Below, piece after piece: positions 7,757-14,111 of a stretch of 19,948 nucleotides of DNA. Under the pieces are notes generated by a model that worked only from the letters and a program-made list of their open reading frames with translations, did not search any database and had not been told where the DNA came from. Position 1 is the stretch's first letter; the number at the start of each line of letters is the position of its first letter. Location: the NCBI GenBank assembly GCA_964509505.1, contig CAZDYP010000088.1:1-19948 (forward strand), in the 5' to 3' direction. This DNA comes from CAZDYP01 sp964509505. GTDB taxonomy: Bacteria; Chloroflexota; Anaerolineae; JACRMK01. Position numbers and translations under genes: made by a program.

Positions 7757-8070
7757 AGATTGCAGATTGCGAATGGCTGATGGCAGATGGCTGATGGCAG
7801 ATGGCTGATGGCAGATGGCTGATGGCAGATGGCAGATGGCTGATGGCTGATGGCAAATGGTAAGTCGCTATCCGCCATCCGCCATTCGCCATTTGCTAGT
7901 CGCTATCCGCCATTCGCTATTCGCCATTTGCTAGTCGCNNNNNNNNNNNNNNNNNNNNNNNNNNNNNNNNNNNNNNNNNNNNNNNNNNNNNNNNNNNNNN
8001 NNNNNNNNNNNNNNNNNNNNNNNNNNNNNNNNNNNNNNTCGCTATCCGCCATTCGCTATTCGCTATCACC
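7757..8070. repeat. Heptad array with two inverted arms, interrupted by an assembly gap
   Basis: From 7757 to 7938 exactly 26 heptads run in register. Units 1-15 are mostly TGATGGC and AGATGGC; units 16-26 are of the TATCCGC, CATTCGC and TAGTCGC type. After the N run the same units resume (TATCCGC, CATTCGC, TATTCGC, then TATCACC) and the last contains the TGA stop of the OppC gene (8066-8068). TATCCGC and CATTCGC units also occur in the array at 6598-6737 in a different phase notation, so the two arrays are one family. True length is unknown because of the gap. Confidence 0.9.
7939..8038. other. Run of 100 N inside a repeat array
   Basis: Exactly 100 N, most likely a scaffold placeholder and not a measured length. 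The repeat on both sides explains why assembly failed here. The real spacer could be much longer or slightly shorter. Confidence 0.95.
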
Positions 8071-9226
8071 CATAAGGGTCTGCCGCATCGCGCAAGCCGT
8101 CGCCCAAGAAGTTCAAGGCGAGCACGGCGACGGCCACGGCGAGGCCAGGCAGCAAGAGCCACGGTGCCGTCGAGACCGCGCGCACGTTCTGCGCTTCTTG
8201 CAACAGCACGCCCCAACTGTTGACGGGCGGACGCAAGCCCAAGCCGAGAAAGCTCAACGCCGTTTCGGAGAGGATCACGTTGGGAATCGCCAATGTCACC
8301 GACGCGATGATGTGGCTGAGAAACGAGGGCAGCATGTGGCGAAAGATGATGCGCCTCTCGCTGGAGCCATCGAGCCGCGCCGCCATCACAAAATCTTCTT
8401 CGCGCAGCGAGAGGAAGCGCCCACGCACCACTCGCGCCAGTCCCGTCCAACCAATCAGTGAGAGGATGACGGTGATGGCGAAATAGACTTGCAACGGCTG
8501 CCAGGTCAACGGCAACGCGGCAGCAAGGCCGAGCCACAACGGGATCGTCGGAATCGAGCGCAAGAACTCGATGATGCGTTGAATCACAATATCTATCGTG
8601 CCGCCGTAGTAACCCGACACGCCGCCCAGCAAGATGCCCAACACCAAGCTCAACGCGACGCCGACGAGACCGATGGACATCGAGACGCGCGTGCCATGAA
8701 TGAGACGACTGAGCAAGTCGCGCCCCAAGCGGTCGGTGCCGAGCAGGTACATCGGCGCGTCTTTTTCGAGGGGGCCGACGAGATGCACGTCTGCGTCAAT
8801 GAGTCCAAACCATTTGTAGGGCGCGCCTTTGACGAACAAGCCCAGCGCATACTTGACCGATTCGTCCACGACAAACGTGCGTCGCAGCGCGACCGGATCG
8901 AGCGACACTTTGTAGCCGTTCACGTAAGGTTGAAAGCGCCATTGCTCGTCAAAGAGATGCAAAGTTTGTGGCGGCGCGTAGGTGTAGCGCACGCTGAACG
9001 TCTCGGGATCAAAGGGCGCGAGGAATTCCACCGCTAGCGCGACGAAGTAAATGGCGAGGGTGACGATGCCGCCCGCCACCGCCAGCTTGTGCTTGCGGAA
9101 TTTCCACCACATCAATTGCCATTGCGACGCGACGGAAATCGTCTCTTCGACAATGGCACCCAAGGGGGCTGAGGTAGGGAGTGGGAGGGGTGTATCGCTA
9201 ACGAAAGGTCTGCTCGCTTCGGCCAT
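8066..9226 (-). CDS. OppC/DppC-type ABC transporter permease with enlarged first extracellular loop
   Basis: This is a 386-aa inner-membrane permease. The N-terminal OppC region (QWQLMWWKFRKHKLAVAG, about 35-52) leads into a first membrane helix at about 47-69. The GTDRLGRDLLSRLIHGTRVS block (about 163-182) starts the transport domain. The EAA loop EEDFVMAARLDGSSERRII, followed by HMLPSF, contacts the ATPases. Roughly 90 residues separate the first helix from GTDRLGRD, much more than in E. coli DppC (about 300 aa in total). Enlarged loops of this kind are, to my knowledge, common in Opp-family oligosaccharide systems. The ATG at 9224-9226 is preferred over an upstream start because it lies 7 nt from the OppB stop, consistent with coupling. 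No Shine-Dalgarno is obvious. Confidence 0.9.
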   Translation of the reverse strand: MAEASRPFVSDTPLPLPTSAPLGAIVEETISVASQWQLMWWKFRKHKLAVAGGIVTLAIYFVALAVEFLAPFDPETFSVRYTYAPPQTLHLFDEQWRFQPYVNGYKVSLDPVALRRTFVVDESVKYALGLFVKGAPYKWFGLIDADVHLVGPLEKDAPMYLLGTDRLGRDLLSRLIHGTRVSMSIGLVGVALSLVLGILLGGVSGYYGGTIDIVIQRIIEFLRSIPTIPLWLGLAAALPLTWQPLQVYFAITVILSLIGWTGLARVVRGRFLSLREEDFVMAARLDGSSERRIIFRHMLPSFLSHIIASVTLAIPNVILSETALSFLGLGLRPPVNSWGVLLQEAQNVRAVSTAPWLLLPGLAVAVAVLALNFLGDGLRDAADPYG

Positions 9227-9233
9227 GGGCAAC

Positions 9234-10217
9234 TCACTGGTAACGAATGCGTGGATCGAGCCACGCCAGCAAAATGTCTGACAGCAGCGTGCCAATCACG
9301 GTCAGCACGCTCAACATGAAAATGAAGCTGCCTGCCAGATACATGTCTTTGGCGAACAAGGCGCGCAATAACAAGGGGCCCGTCGTCGGCAAGCTTAACA
9401 CGACGGCGATGATCGCTTCGCCTGAGACGAGCGCGGGTAACGTCCAGCCAACTGTGCTGACGAACGGATTCAACGCGAGGCGCACGGGATACTTCATCAG
9501 TAGTCGCGTCTCCGACAAACCTTTCGAGCGCGCGGTGACGACGTAGGGCTTGTGCAATTCGTCGAGCAAGTTCGCGCGCATGATGCGAATGAGACCTGCG
9601 GTGTGGCTGAAGCCGATGATGAGTATAGGAATCCACAAGTGCTGTAACAGATCCCACACCTTCGCCACGCTCCACGGCGCTTCGATGAAATCGGGTGAGA
9701 AAAAGCCGCCGACGCTCTGTCCGAAGTATTTGAACGCGACGTACATCAACACCAACGCGATCATGAACTCTGGAATCGCTAAACCCAAGAAGCCGAAGAA
9801 GGTTGCTGTGTAATCACTCAGCGAATAGCGTTTGACCGCCGAGAAGATGCCGATGGGAAAGGCGAGCGCCCATGTCAAGAGCAAGGTACTGAGCGCGAGT
9901 AAGAAGCTGAACGCCAGCCGGTCCCAGATGAGCTCGGAGACGGGGCGATTCCATTCAAAGGAGCGACCAAAGTCGCCGCGCAGCACGCCGCCCATCCACT
10001 TGAGATATTGCATGTAGATGGGCTGTCCTAACCCATATTGTTCGCGTAACGCTTCAATCGCTTCTTGGTTGACCGTTTCGCCTTGCGATGCCATGCCCGC
10101 GACGAGCGACGATAAAAAATCGCCGGGCGGCAGTTGGATGATGAGGAATGCGACAATCGAGATGCCAATGAGCGTCGGGATCATCAACACGATGCGACGC
10201 ACGATGTATTGAAGCAT
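9234..10217 (-). CDS. OppB/DppB-type ABC transporter permease
   Basis: This 327-aa permease opens with the OppB/DppB N-terminus MLQYIVRRIVLMIPTLIGIS, which includes the first helix, followed by the characteristic periplasmic stretch LPPGDF and YGLGQPIYMQYLKW. Five further hydrophobic segments follow. The EAA loop is at HKPYVVTARSKGLSETRLL, and the C-terminus LLAWLDPRIRYQ is typical. The ATG at 10215-10217 was chosen over a TTG at 10229 because a GAGGG Shine-Dalgarno sits about 5 nt before it. This is one of the few genes in the cluster with its ribosome site intact despite a repeat array upstream. It would form the transmembrane channel with the OppC protein. Confidence 0.92.
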   Translation of the reverse strand: MLQYIVRRIVLMIPTLIGISIVAFLIIQLPPGDFLSSLVAGMASQGETVNQEAIEALREQYGLGQPIYMQYLKWMGGVLRGDFGRSFEWNRPVSELIWDRLAFSFLLALSTLLLTWALAFPIGIFSAVKRYSLSDYTATFFGFLGLAIPEFMIALVLMYVAFKYFGQSVGGFFSPDFIEAPWSVAKVWDLLQHLWIPILIIGFSHTAGLIRIMRANLLDELHKPYVVTARSKGLSETRLLMKYPVRLALNPFVSTVGWTLPALVSGEAIIAVVLSLPTTGPLLLRALFAKDMYLAGSFIFMLSVLTVIGTLLSDILLAWLDPRIRYQ

Positions 10218-10229
10218 ACCAACCCTCAA

Positions 10230-10440
10230 GTCGTCACTTGGTCGCTTAGTCGCTTAGTCGGATTGGTCATTTAGTCGCTTGGTCGCTTAGTCGGATTGGT
10301 CGGGTTGGTCGGGTTGGTCTGACCAATCAGGCTAATCCGACTCATTCGACTAATCCGACTCATTCGACTAATCCGACTCATTCGACTAATCCGACTAAGC
10401 GACTACCTGACTATCCGACTAAACGACCCCTTAGACTAGA
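10230..10440. repeat. Mixed 8/9-nt repeat array with two inverted arms
   Basis: The left arm consists of GTCGCTTA (8 nt), GTCGGATTG (9 nt) and GTCGGGTTG (9 nt) units. The right arm consists of GACTAATCC and GACTCATTC (9 nt) and GACTAAGC, GACTACCT and GACTATCC (8 nt). The arms meet at TTGGTC-T-GACCAA (10314-10326), the natural loop of a very long hairpin. CGGATT in the left arm pairs with AATCCG in the right. The array fills nearly all of the spacer between the solute-binding-protein stop and the permease start, leaving only the permease Shine-Dalgarno. Confidence 0.88.
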
Positions 10441-10441
10441 C

Positions 10442-12490
10442 TTACTGTGACGTTGCAAAGAAGAATTGCGACGGATTGACGGGTGCAGGATTGGGGAACA
10501 ACCACGCACCGGGCATGGTCTTTGGCACGTTGGACATGCTGTTCTTCACGATGCCATACCCATTGGGCGACAAGCTGATCCCGATGATGTAGAATTGATC
10601 GGCGGCGATGTCGAGAATTTCTTTCATCAACGCAGTTTGTTTCGCCTCGTCGCCGGTCGCCGTCAGTTCTTTGTAGAGCTCGATTTGTTTCTTCGTTGCG
10701 GCAGGGGGTTCTTCGGGCGCGGTGCGCGGGTTGCCGCCGGGGTTCCACCACGTCACCCACGCTTCGGCGTAGTTGGATTCGGTGCTGTAGGGGAAATACC
10801 AGCGCGGTTCTAGAATGACATCCAAGCCGCCGTCGCCGCCCCACACCACTGCATCATGCTCGTTGGCGTCTTTGCGGTTGTAGAGCAACGTGCGGTCTTC
10901 TTCTTTCACCTGCATGTCAATACCGACTTTCTTCCAGTACCCTTGAATGAGCTTCATGCCATCCACACGCTCGGTGCCTGTCGCGCCGGTCACTTCGACG
11001 ACGAAGGTGAAGCGTTTGCCATCGGCCCCTAGCCGGAAGCCCTCCGCATCTTTCTTAGGCAACACTTTGTCGAGATATTCATTGGCTTTGGCGACGTCGA
11101 ACTCGGTGTATTGCTTGGCGAGCTTCTCGTTGTAGAACGGCGAGGTGGGACGCGGCCCAGCCTGATAGGGTTGACCTTGACCAACATAGATGAGGTCAAT
11201 GATCTCTTTGCGGTTGATGGCGTACGAGAGACCAATGCGGAAATCTTTGTTCTGGAAAATTTTTCGCATCTCGGGGTTCTTGTGCGTCAGGTTCAGCGCG
11301 ATGATGAGGTCGTTCATGCTGCTCGGCACCGTCTCGAAGAAGCGATATTGCCCCTTCTGTTGGTTGTCGGTAAAAACCGCCTTGTTTGAGTTGGTGGCGA
11401 TGTGGCGGTCTTGGAAATCAATCTCGCCATTGACGGCTTTCAAGACCAACACCTCGCGGTCTTGCATCACGTCGTACACCACGCGGTCAATGTAGGGCAG
11501 TTGATTGCCCTCCGAGTCCACCTTGAAGTAGTATGGGTTACGCTCGGCGACGACGCGCGTGCCTGCGCCATAGGGCGTGGTGATCATCCAGCCATGCAGC
11601 GTCGGCAAATCTTTGTTCTGCCAACGCGCATCCGAACCTGCGACGCCGGGTACGCTAGAGCCTTTGAGCTGGAACAGCTTCACCCAGTTCTCGGCTTTCG
11701 CTTCGGTGATGAGGGCTTGAAGGTTGTCTTTGTTGTATTTGCTGTGGAACTGCTTGAGGTATTCTTTGGGGAAGCTCGTGGGCCCAGAGCCGTCGGGCGT
11801 GGCGAGACGCTGGAGGAACAAGCCATTGGGCGCTGGGAATTTGAATTTGACGGTGAACTGGTCAACCCTTTCGACGCTGCCATCTTTGCCACCGGATTTC
11901 ATCCAGCTAGGCAAGCCGCCCGGATTGAGTTCCTTGTTGGCGGCCACATCCTCGTACCAGAATAGGATGTCGTCTGCGGTGTAAGGTTTGCCATCCGACC
12001 ACTTCAGCCCTTGCCGTAACTTGAAGGTGAACTCGGTGGCGTCTTTATTCGCTTCAAATGATTCAGCGACGTTGGGAATGACTTTCTTCCATTCGGGATC
12101 CCAACGCACCAGATGTTCGTTGCCAATTGTGCGCACGAGCCAGGCGGTGTCTGCGCCGCCGAGCAACGCGGTGCGCCACGTGCCGCCATACCTGCCGACT
12201 TTCTCGACGGGCTTGATGGCTAGCGGGTTTTTGGGCAGGCGTTGATCTACGGGCGGTAGTTTGTTTTCTTTGACGAGTGCGGCGAGCGTAGGCGCTTCTT
12301 TGAATTGGCTGGGCTGCACCGCTGGGGGTTGGACGGGTGCGGGCGCGGTCGGCTGTACTTGTTGCGCCGCGGGCGCGGGCGCGGGGGTGGGTGCGGGACC
12401 GCCACAGGCGACGGCGGCGACTAGGATGAACAGCGCGCACAACAGTATGTTCACGCGATTCTGTTTGAACAGTGAGTTTAGATTCTTCAT
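10442..12490 (-). CDS. Extracellular solute-binding lipoprotein, family 5 (SBP_bac_5)
   Basis: This 682-aa binding protein of a peptide/oligosaccharide ABC importer has the lipoprotein signal NILLCALFILVAAVAC with the modified Cys at 29. A Pro/Ala/Gln-rich tether (about 31-62) follows, typical of membrane-anchored binding proteins in monoderm-like envelopes. The family-5 signature (AESFEANKDATEFTF, LRQGLKWSDGKPYTADDI) lies at about 142-175. It is longer than E. coli DppA or OppA (around 540 aa), as is seen in Opp-type proteins that bind oligosaccharides. The start at 12488-12490 has a strong AGGAGGAGG Shine-Dalgarno. It is the first gene of the operon, behind a promoter at 12691-12719 and a tandem duplication in the leader. 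Its neighbours suggest a glycan ligand, not a peptide, but this is inference. Confidence 0.92.
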   Translation of the reverse strand: MKNLNSLFKQNRVNILLCALFILVAAVACGGPAPTPAPAPAAQQVQPTAPAPVQPPAVQPSQFKEAPTLAALVKENKLPPVDQRLPKNPLAIKPVEKVGRYGGTWRTALLGGADTAWLVRTIGNEHLVRWDPEWKKVIPNVAESFEANKDATEFTFKLRQGLKWSDGKPYTADDILFWYEDVAANKELNPGGLPSWMKSGGKDGSVERVDQFTVKFKFPAPNGLFLQRLATPDGSGPTSFPKEYLKQFHSKYNKDNLQALITEAKAENWVKLFQLKGSSVPGVAGSDARWQNKDLPTLHGWMITTPYGAGTRVVAERNPYYFKVDSEGNQLPYIDRVVYDVMQDREVLVLKAVNGEIDFQDRHIATNSNKAVFTDNQQKGQYRFFETVPSSMNDLIIALNLTHKNPEMRKIFQNKDFRIGLSYAINRKEIIDLIYVGQGQPYQAGPRPTSPFYNEKLAKQYTEFDVAKANEYLDKVLPKKDAEGFRLGADGKRFTFVVEVTGATGTERVDGMKLIQGYWKKVGIDMQVKEEDRTLLYNRKDANEHDAVVWGGDGGLDVILEPRWYFPYSTESNYAEAWVTWWNPGGNPRTAPEEPPAATKKQIELYKELTATGDEAKQTALMKEILDIAADQFYIIGISLSPNGYGIVKNSMSNVPKTMPGAWLFPNPAPVNPSQFFFATSQ

Positions 12491-12507
12491 GATCCTCCTC
12501 CTAATGG

Positions 12508-12568
12508 TGGGGAACAATTGAAACGGCAAACTATACTATGGGGAACAATTGAAACGGCAAACTATACT
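12508..12568. repeat. Perfect tandem duplication in the leader of the binding-protein gene
   Basis: Two identical 30-nt copies (12508-12537 and 12539-12568) are separated by one base, giving a 31-nt period. Each contains GGGGAACAATTGAAACGGC and CTATACT. They lie in the 5' untranslated region, directly upstream of the AGGAGGAGG ribosome site. Possible roles are a duplicated operator, a duplicated RNA-binding site, or a second minus-strand promoter using TATAGT as its -10. The identity of the copies points to a recent duplication or to selection. Confidence 0.85.
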
Positions 12569-12690
12569 GCGGACAATGATCAGCGATTTTGAGGGATGAT
12601 GGTTGAAATGTGTGGAGAGAGATAATTGAATGGTGTGTCGCGCCACCTCCTTTCAGCTGATTAGGTTGGCCAATCCTGTGAAGTGCGGCG

Positions 12691-12719
12691 ATTATAGCAC
12701 TCACCTTATAGGCTTGCAA
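12691..12719 (-). promoter_or_regulatory. Putative sigma-70-type promoter for the transporter/lyase cluster
   Basis: On the minus strand there is a perfect -10 box TATAAT (12691-12696) with an extended TG motif (TGCTATAAT). A 17-nt spacer separates it from TTGCAA (12714-12719), 4/6 to the -35 consensus. Transcription would begin near 12684, giving a leader of roughly 190 nt that spans the tandem duplication. Confidence 0.65.
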
Positions 12720-12860
12720 GGCACGAGTCACCTCATTAAAAAAGCTACCGAAAGCGCATCGTCGCCTCATGAGAAAAAGATACTCACTGCATGGCTGATT
12801 GGCTTCACACTGCGCCTCAACATCGCATCTACACAGGTCTGCTCCATTTTTGATAGGCTT

Positions 12861-12889
12861 TTGACAATCCTCATATTGTCTATTACCCT
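12861..12889 (+). promoter_or_regulatory. Putative promoter and overlapping operator-like palindrome upstream of the flavin reductase
   Basis: A perfect TTGACA (12861-12866) is followed 17 nt later by a weak -10, TACCCT (12884-12889). It overlaps an inverted repeat, GACAAT-CCTCAT-ATTGTC (12863-12880). If used, transcription would start at or within a few bases of the ATG at 12898, which has no Shine-Dalgarno, so the mRNA would be nearly leaderless. The palindrome over the -35 would suit a repressor site. The -10 match is only 3/6. Confidence 0.4.
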
Positions 12890-12897
12890 ACCGTGCC

Positions 12898-13395
12898 ATG
12901 ACCATCTTAGATCCCGAACACTTCAAAGAAATCATGCGCCATTGGGCGGCGGGCGTGACCGTCGTCACCTCGCGCTGGGGCGAACAGATTCACGGCGCGA
13001 CCGTCAACTCGTTCACCTCCGTTTCGCTCACCCCTCCCCTCGTCAGCGTTTCGTTTGCTAAAACCTCACATACTTATCAGATGATTCACCAAGCAAAAAT
13101 TTTTGCCGTCAACATTTTGGGCGAGCAGCAGCGCGTCATATCAGAACGCTTCGCGGGTCGCCCCGTGGACGTTGCCGACCGCTTTCAAAACGAGCCGCAC
13201 CATCCCGCAGTCACAGGCGCGCCCATCCTTGACTGCGCCATCGCCTTCGCCGATTGCCAGGTCATGCACGAATTTGATTTAGGCGCCAACGTCATCCTTG
13301 TCGGCTTGGTCGTCGCAGGGCGTGTGCTGAACGAAGCGAAGCCGTTGGTTTATTCCAATCGGCAATACTGGCAATTAACTCATGAATCAAAGTAG
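12898..13395 (+). CDS. Flavin reductase family protein (FMN-binding split barrel)
   Basis: This 165-aa protein matches the HpaC/DIM6-NTAB flavin reductase family. Family blocks are FKEIMRHWAAGVTVVTS (9-25), GATVNSFTSVSLTPPLVSVSF (33-53), FAVNILGEQQRVISERFAG (69-87) and PLVYSNRQYWQL (149-160). It would reduce FMN or FAD with NAD(P)H for a partner enzyme, or act in a related flavin role. The usual GDH motif before the last strands is changed here to LGANVILVG (128-136), losing the His, so activity may differ. It is the only confident plus-strand gene in the window and diverges from the transporter operon. No obvious flavin-dependent monooxygenase partner is nearby. It ends before a strong bidirectional terminator. 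Confidence 0.88.
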   Translation: MTILDPEHFKEIMRHWAAGVTVVTSRWGEQIHGATVNSFTSVSLTPPLVSVSFAKTSHTYQMIHQAKIFAVNILGEQQRVISERFAGRPVDVADRFQNEPHHPAVTGAPILDCAIAFADCQVMHEFDLGANVILVGLVVAGRVLNEAKPLVYSNRQYWQLTHESK

Positions 13396-13474
13396 CAACC
13401 TGCTCAAGGAGATGGCGCAGACAATACGCGGCGAAGCAAAACAGCTCATCGCCAACATTGGGGGCGCGGCGTGA
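13382..13474 (+). CDS. Possible 30-aa overlapping ORF or start of a decayed gene
   Basis: An ATG overlaps the last 14 nt of the flavin reductase gene in another frame and opens a 30-codon ORF that ends in TGA at 13472-13474. The peptide begins MNQSSNLLKEMAQTIRGEAK and looks amphipathic. A run of five G at 13460-13464 lies just before the stop. Losing one G would join it to an open frame reaching TGA at 13626-13628, for a product of about 81 residues. No homology is recognised. It may be a small coupled protein, a frameshifted gene, or chance. Confidence 0.25.
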   Translation: MNQSSNLLKEMAQTIRGEAKQLIANIGGAA

Positions 13475-13688
13475 GTGGTTGCGTTGCACCAGCGTGATTG
13501 GACATCTCACGCCGCCTCGACATGCCTGTGACTTTGCGACGCAACGAGCAAGCCCTCGAGTCATTCAACATATTGCCGAGATAACCAACGGGTTCGTTGA
13601 GCGCAGACACTTGACAGCAGCAATGTGAAGCACTCGGCATTTTGGATTTGCTGCTGAACAAAAGACGACATGATGAATGTGCAAAACA
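13475..13688. other. Stretch with no convincing gene
   Basis: Short frames on both strands lack ribosome sites and recognisable motifs. An inverted repeat, CGGCGTGAG (13467-13475) with CTCACGCCG (13506-13514), encloses a 30-nt loop. The stretch may be a degraded coding region following the 30-aa ORF. Confidence 0.5.
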
Positions 13689-13727
13689 AAATGGGGTTGA
13701 GATGTAGCTGACATCTCAACCCCATTT
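13689..13727. terminator. Strong bidirectional intrinsic terminator
   Basis: A perfect 17-bp stem (13689-13705 with 13711-13727; core TGGGGTTGAGATGT) has a 5-nt loop, AGCTG. The minus-strand transcript continues into a T-rich tail (TTTTGTTTTG), and the plus side has ATTTGTTT. It lies between the convergent flavin reductase and 68-aa genes and would stop transcription from both sides. Confidence 0.9.
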
Positions 13728-13827
13728 GTTTCCTGCTTCGTATGGCTGCCACTTTGTCTCCCCGCCCATGCTGCTGCCATACGCTTCGGTGTGGGCAATC
13801 GTCACCCTGAGTAAGCATTCAAATCAT

Positions 13828-14034
13828 TCACCCCAATTGCTGAATGTAATTCCGCATCTCGCGTTGGTTGATGCGCAGTGCGCCTTCCTTAACGACTTGG
13901 CTCAACTCTTTGTCCGTGAGCCGCAAGCGCAAATTCTCGTACGCATCGTCAGGCGTCTCGCCATACGCCAGCTTTTTCTTGCCATTCTTCATGTTGAAAA
14001 CGTACATGTAATGGGGATTAGTGAAACTACTCAT
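13828..14034 (-). CDS. Small conserved-looking protein, 68 aa, function unknown
   Basis: This soluble, charged protein opens with MSSFTNPHYMYVFNMKNGKK, a beta-hairpin-like stretch. A helical half follows, rich in Leu, Glu and Arg, with YGETPDDAYENLRLRL at 24-39 and a C-terminal NQREMRNYIQQLG. A GGGAG Shine-Dalgarno about 5 nt before the ATG at 14032-14034 favours this start over an upstream TTG. It lies 77 nt after the radical SAM gene, on the same strand and probably in the same transcript, and just before the terminator. It has no Cys and no obvious leader/core division, so it does not look like a radical SAM substrate peptide. The family was not recognised. Confidence 0.7.
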   Translation of the reverse strand: MSSFTNPHYMYVFNMKNGKKKLAYGETPDDAYENLRLRLTDKELSQVVKEGALRINQREMRNYIQQLG

Positions 14035-14051
14035 AGACTCTCCCAAAAGGA

Positions 14052-14095
14052 TTCAGGAGCCAGTGTTCAGTGATGACCGTTCACTGACCCCTGAA
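14052..14095. repeat. Nested hairpin between the radical SAM and 68-aa genes
   Basis: An inner stem, TCAGTGA (14067-14073) with TCACTGA (14081-14087), lies within an outer stem, TTCAGG (14052-14057) with CCTGAA (14090-14095). There is no T-tract. It could slow or partly terminate transcription, or stabilise the 3' end of the radical SAM message. Confidence 0.5.
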
Positions 14096-14111
14096 AACCG
14101 ATACCTGTTCA

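Noticed and set aside
5404..8070. CRISPR array
   Set aside because: Units of 7-8 nt follow each other without unique spacers, in two inverted arms, and no cas gene is present.
7850..8461. ORFs spanning the N run at 7939-8038 on both strands
   Set aside because: They exist only because N does not create stops; the remainder is repeat or the antisense of the OppC gene.
9227..9295. Longer start for the OppC-type permease
   Set aside because: The extension overlaps the end of the OppB gene by more than 60 nt and does not resemble the family; the ATG at 9224-9226 fits coupling.
12491..12529. Longer start for the binding protein
   Set aside because: The extra 13 residues would precede a normal lipoprotein signal, and a strong AGGAGGAGG lies just before the internal ATG at 12488-12490.
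12531..12770. 79-codon minus-strand ORF in the leader of the binding-protein gene
   Set aside because: It runs through the putative promoter at 12691-12719 and both copies of the tandem duplication, and its product has no recognisable pattern.
13446..13818. Overlapping minus-strand ORFs of 71-85 codons
   Set aside because: Two of them run through the terminator at 13689-13727, none has a ribosome site, and their products are rich in Cys/Arg/Ser as expected of antisense or non-coding frames.
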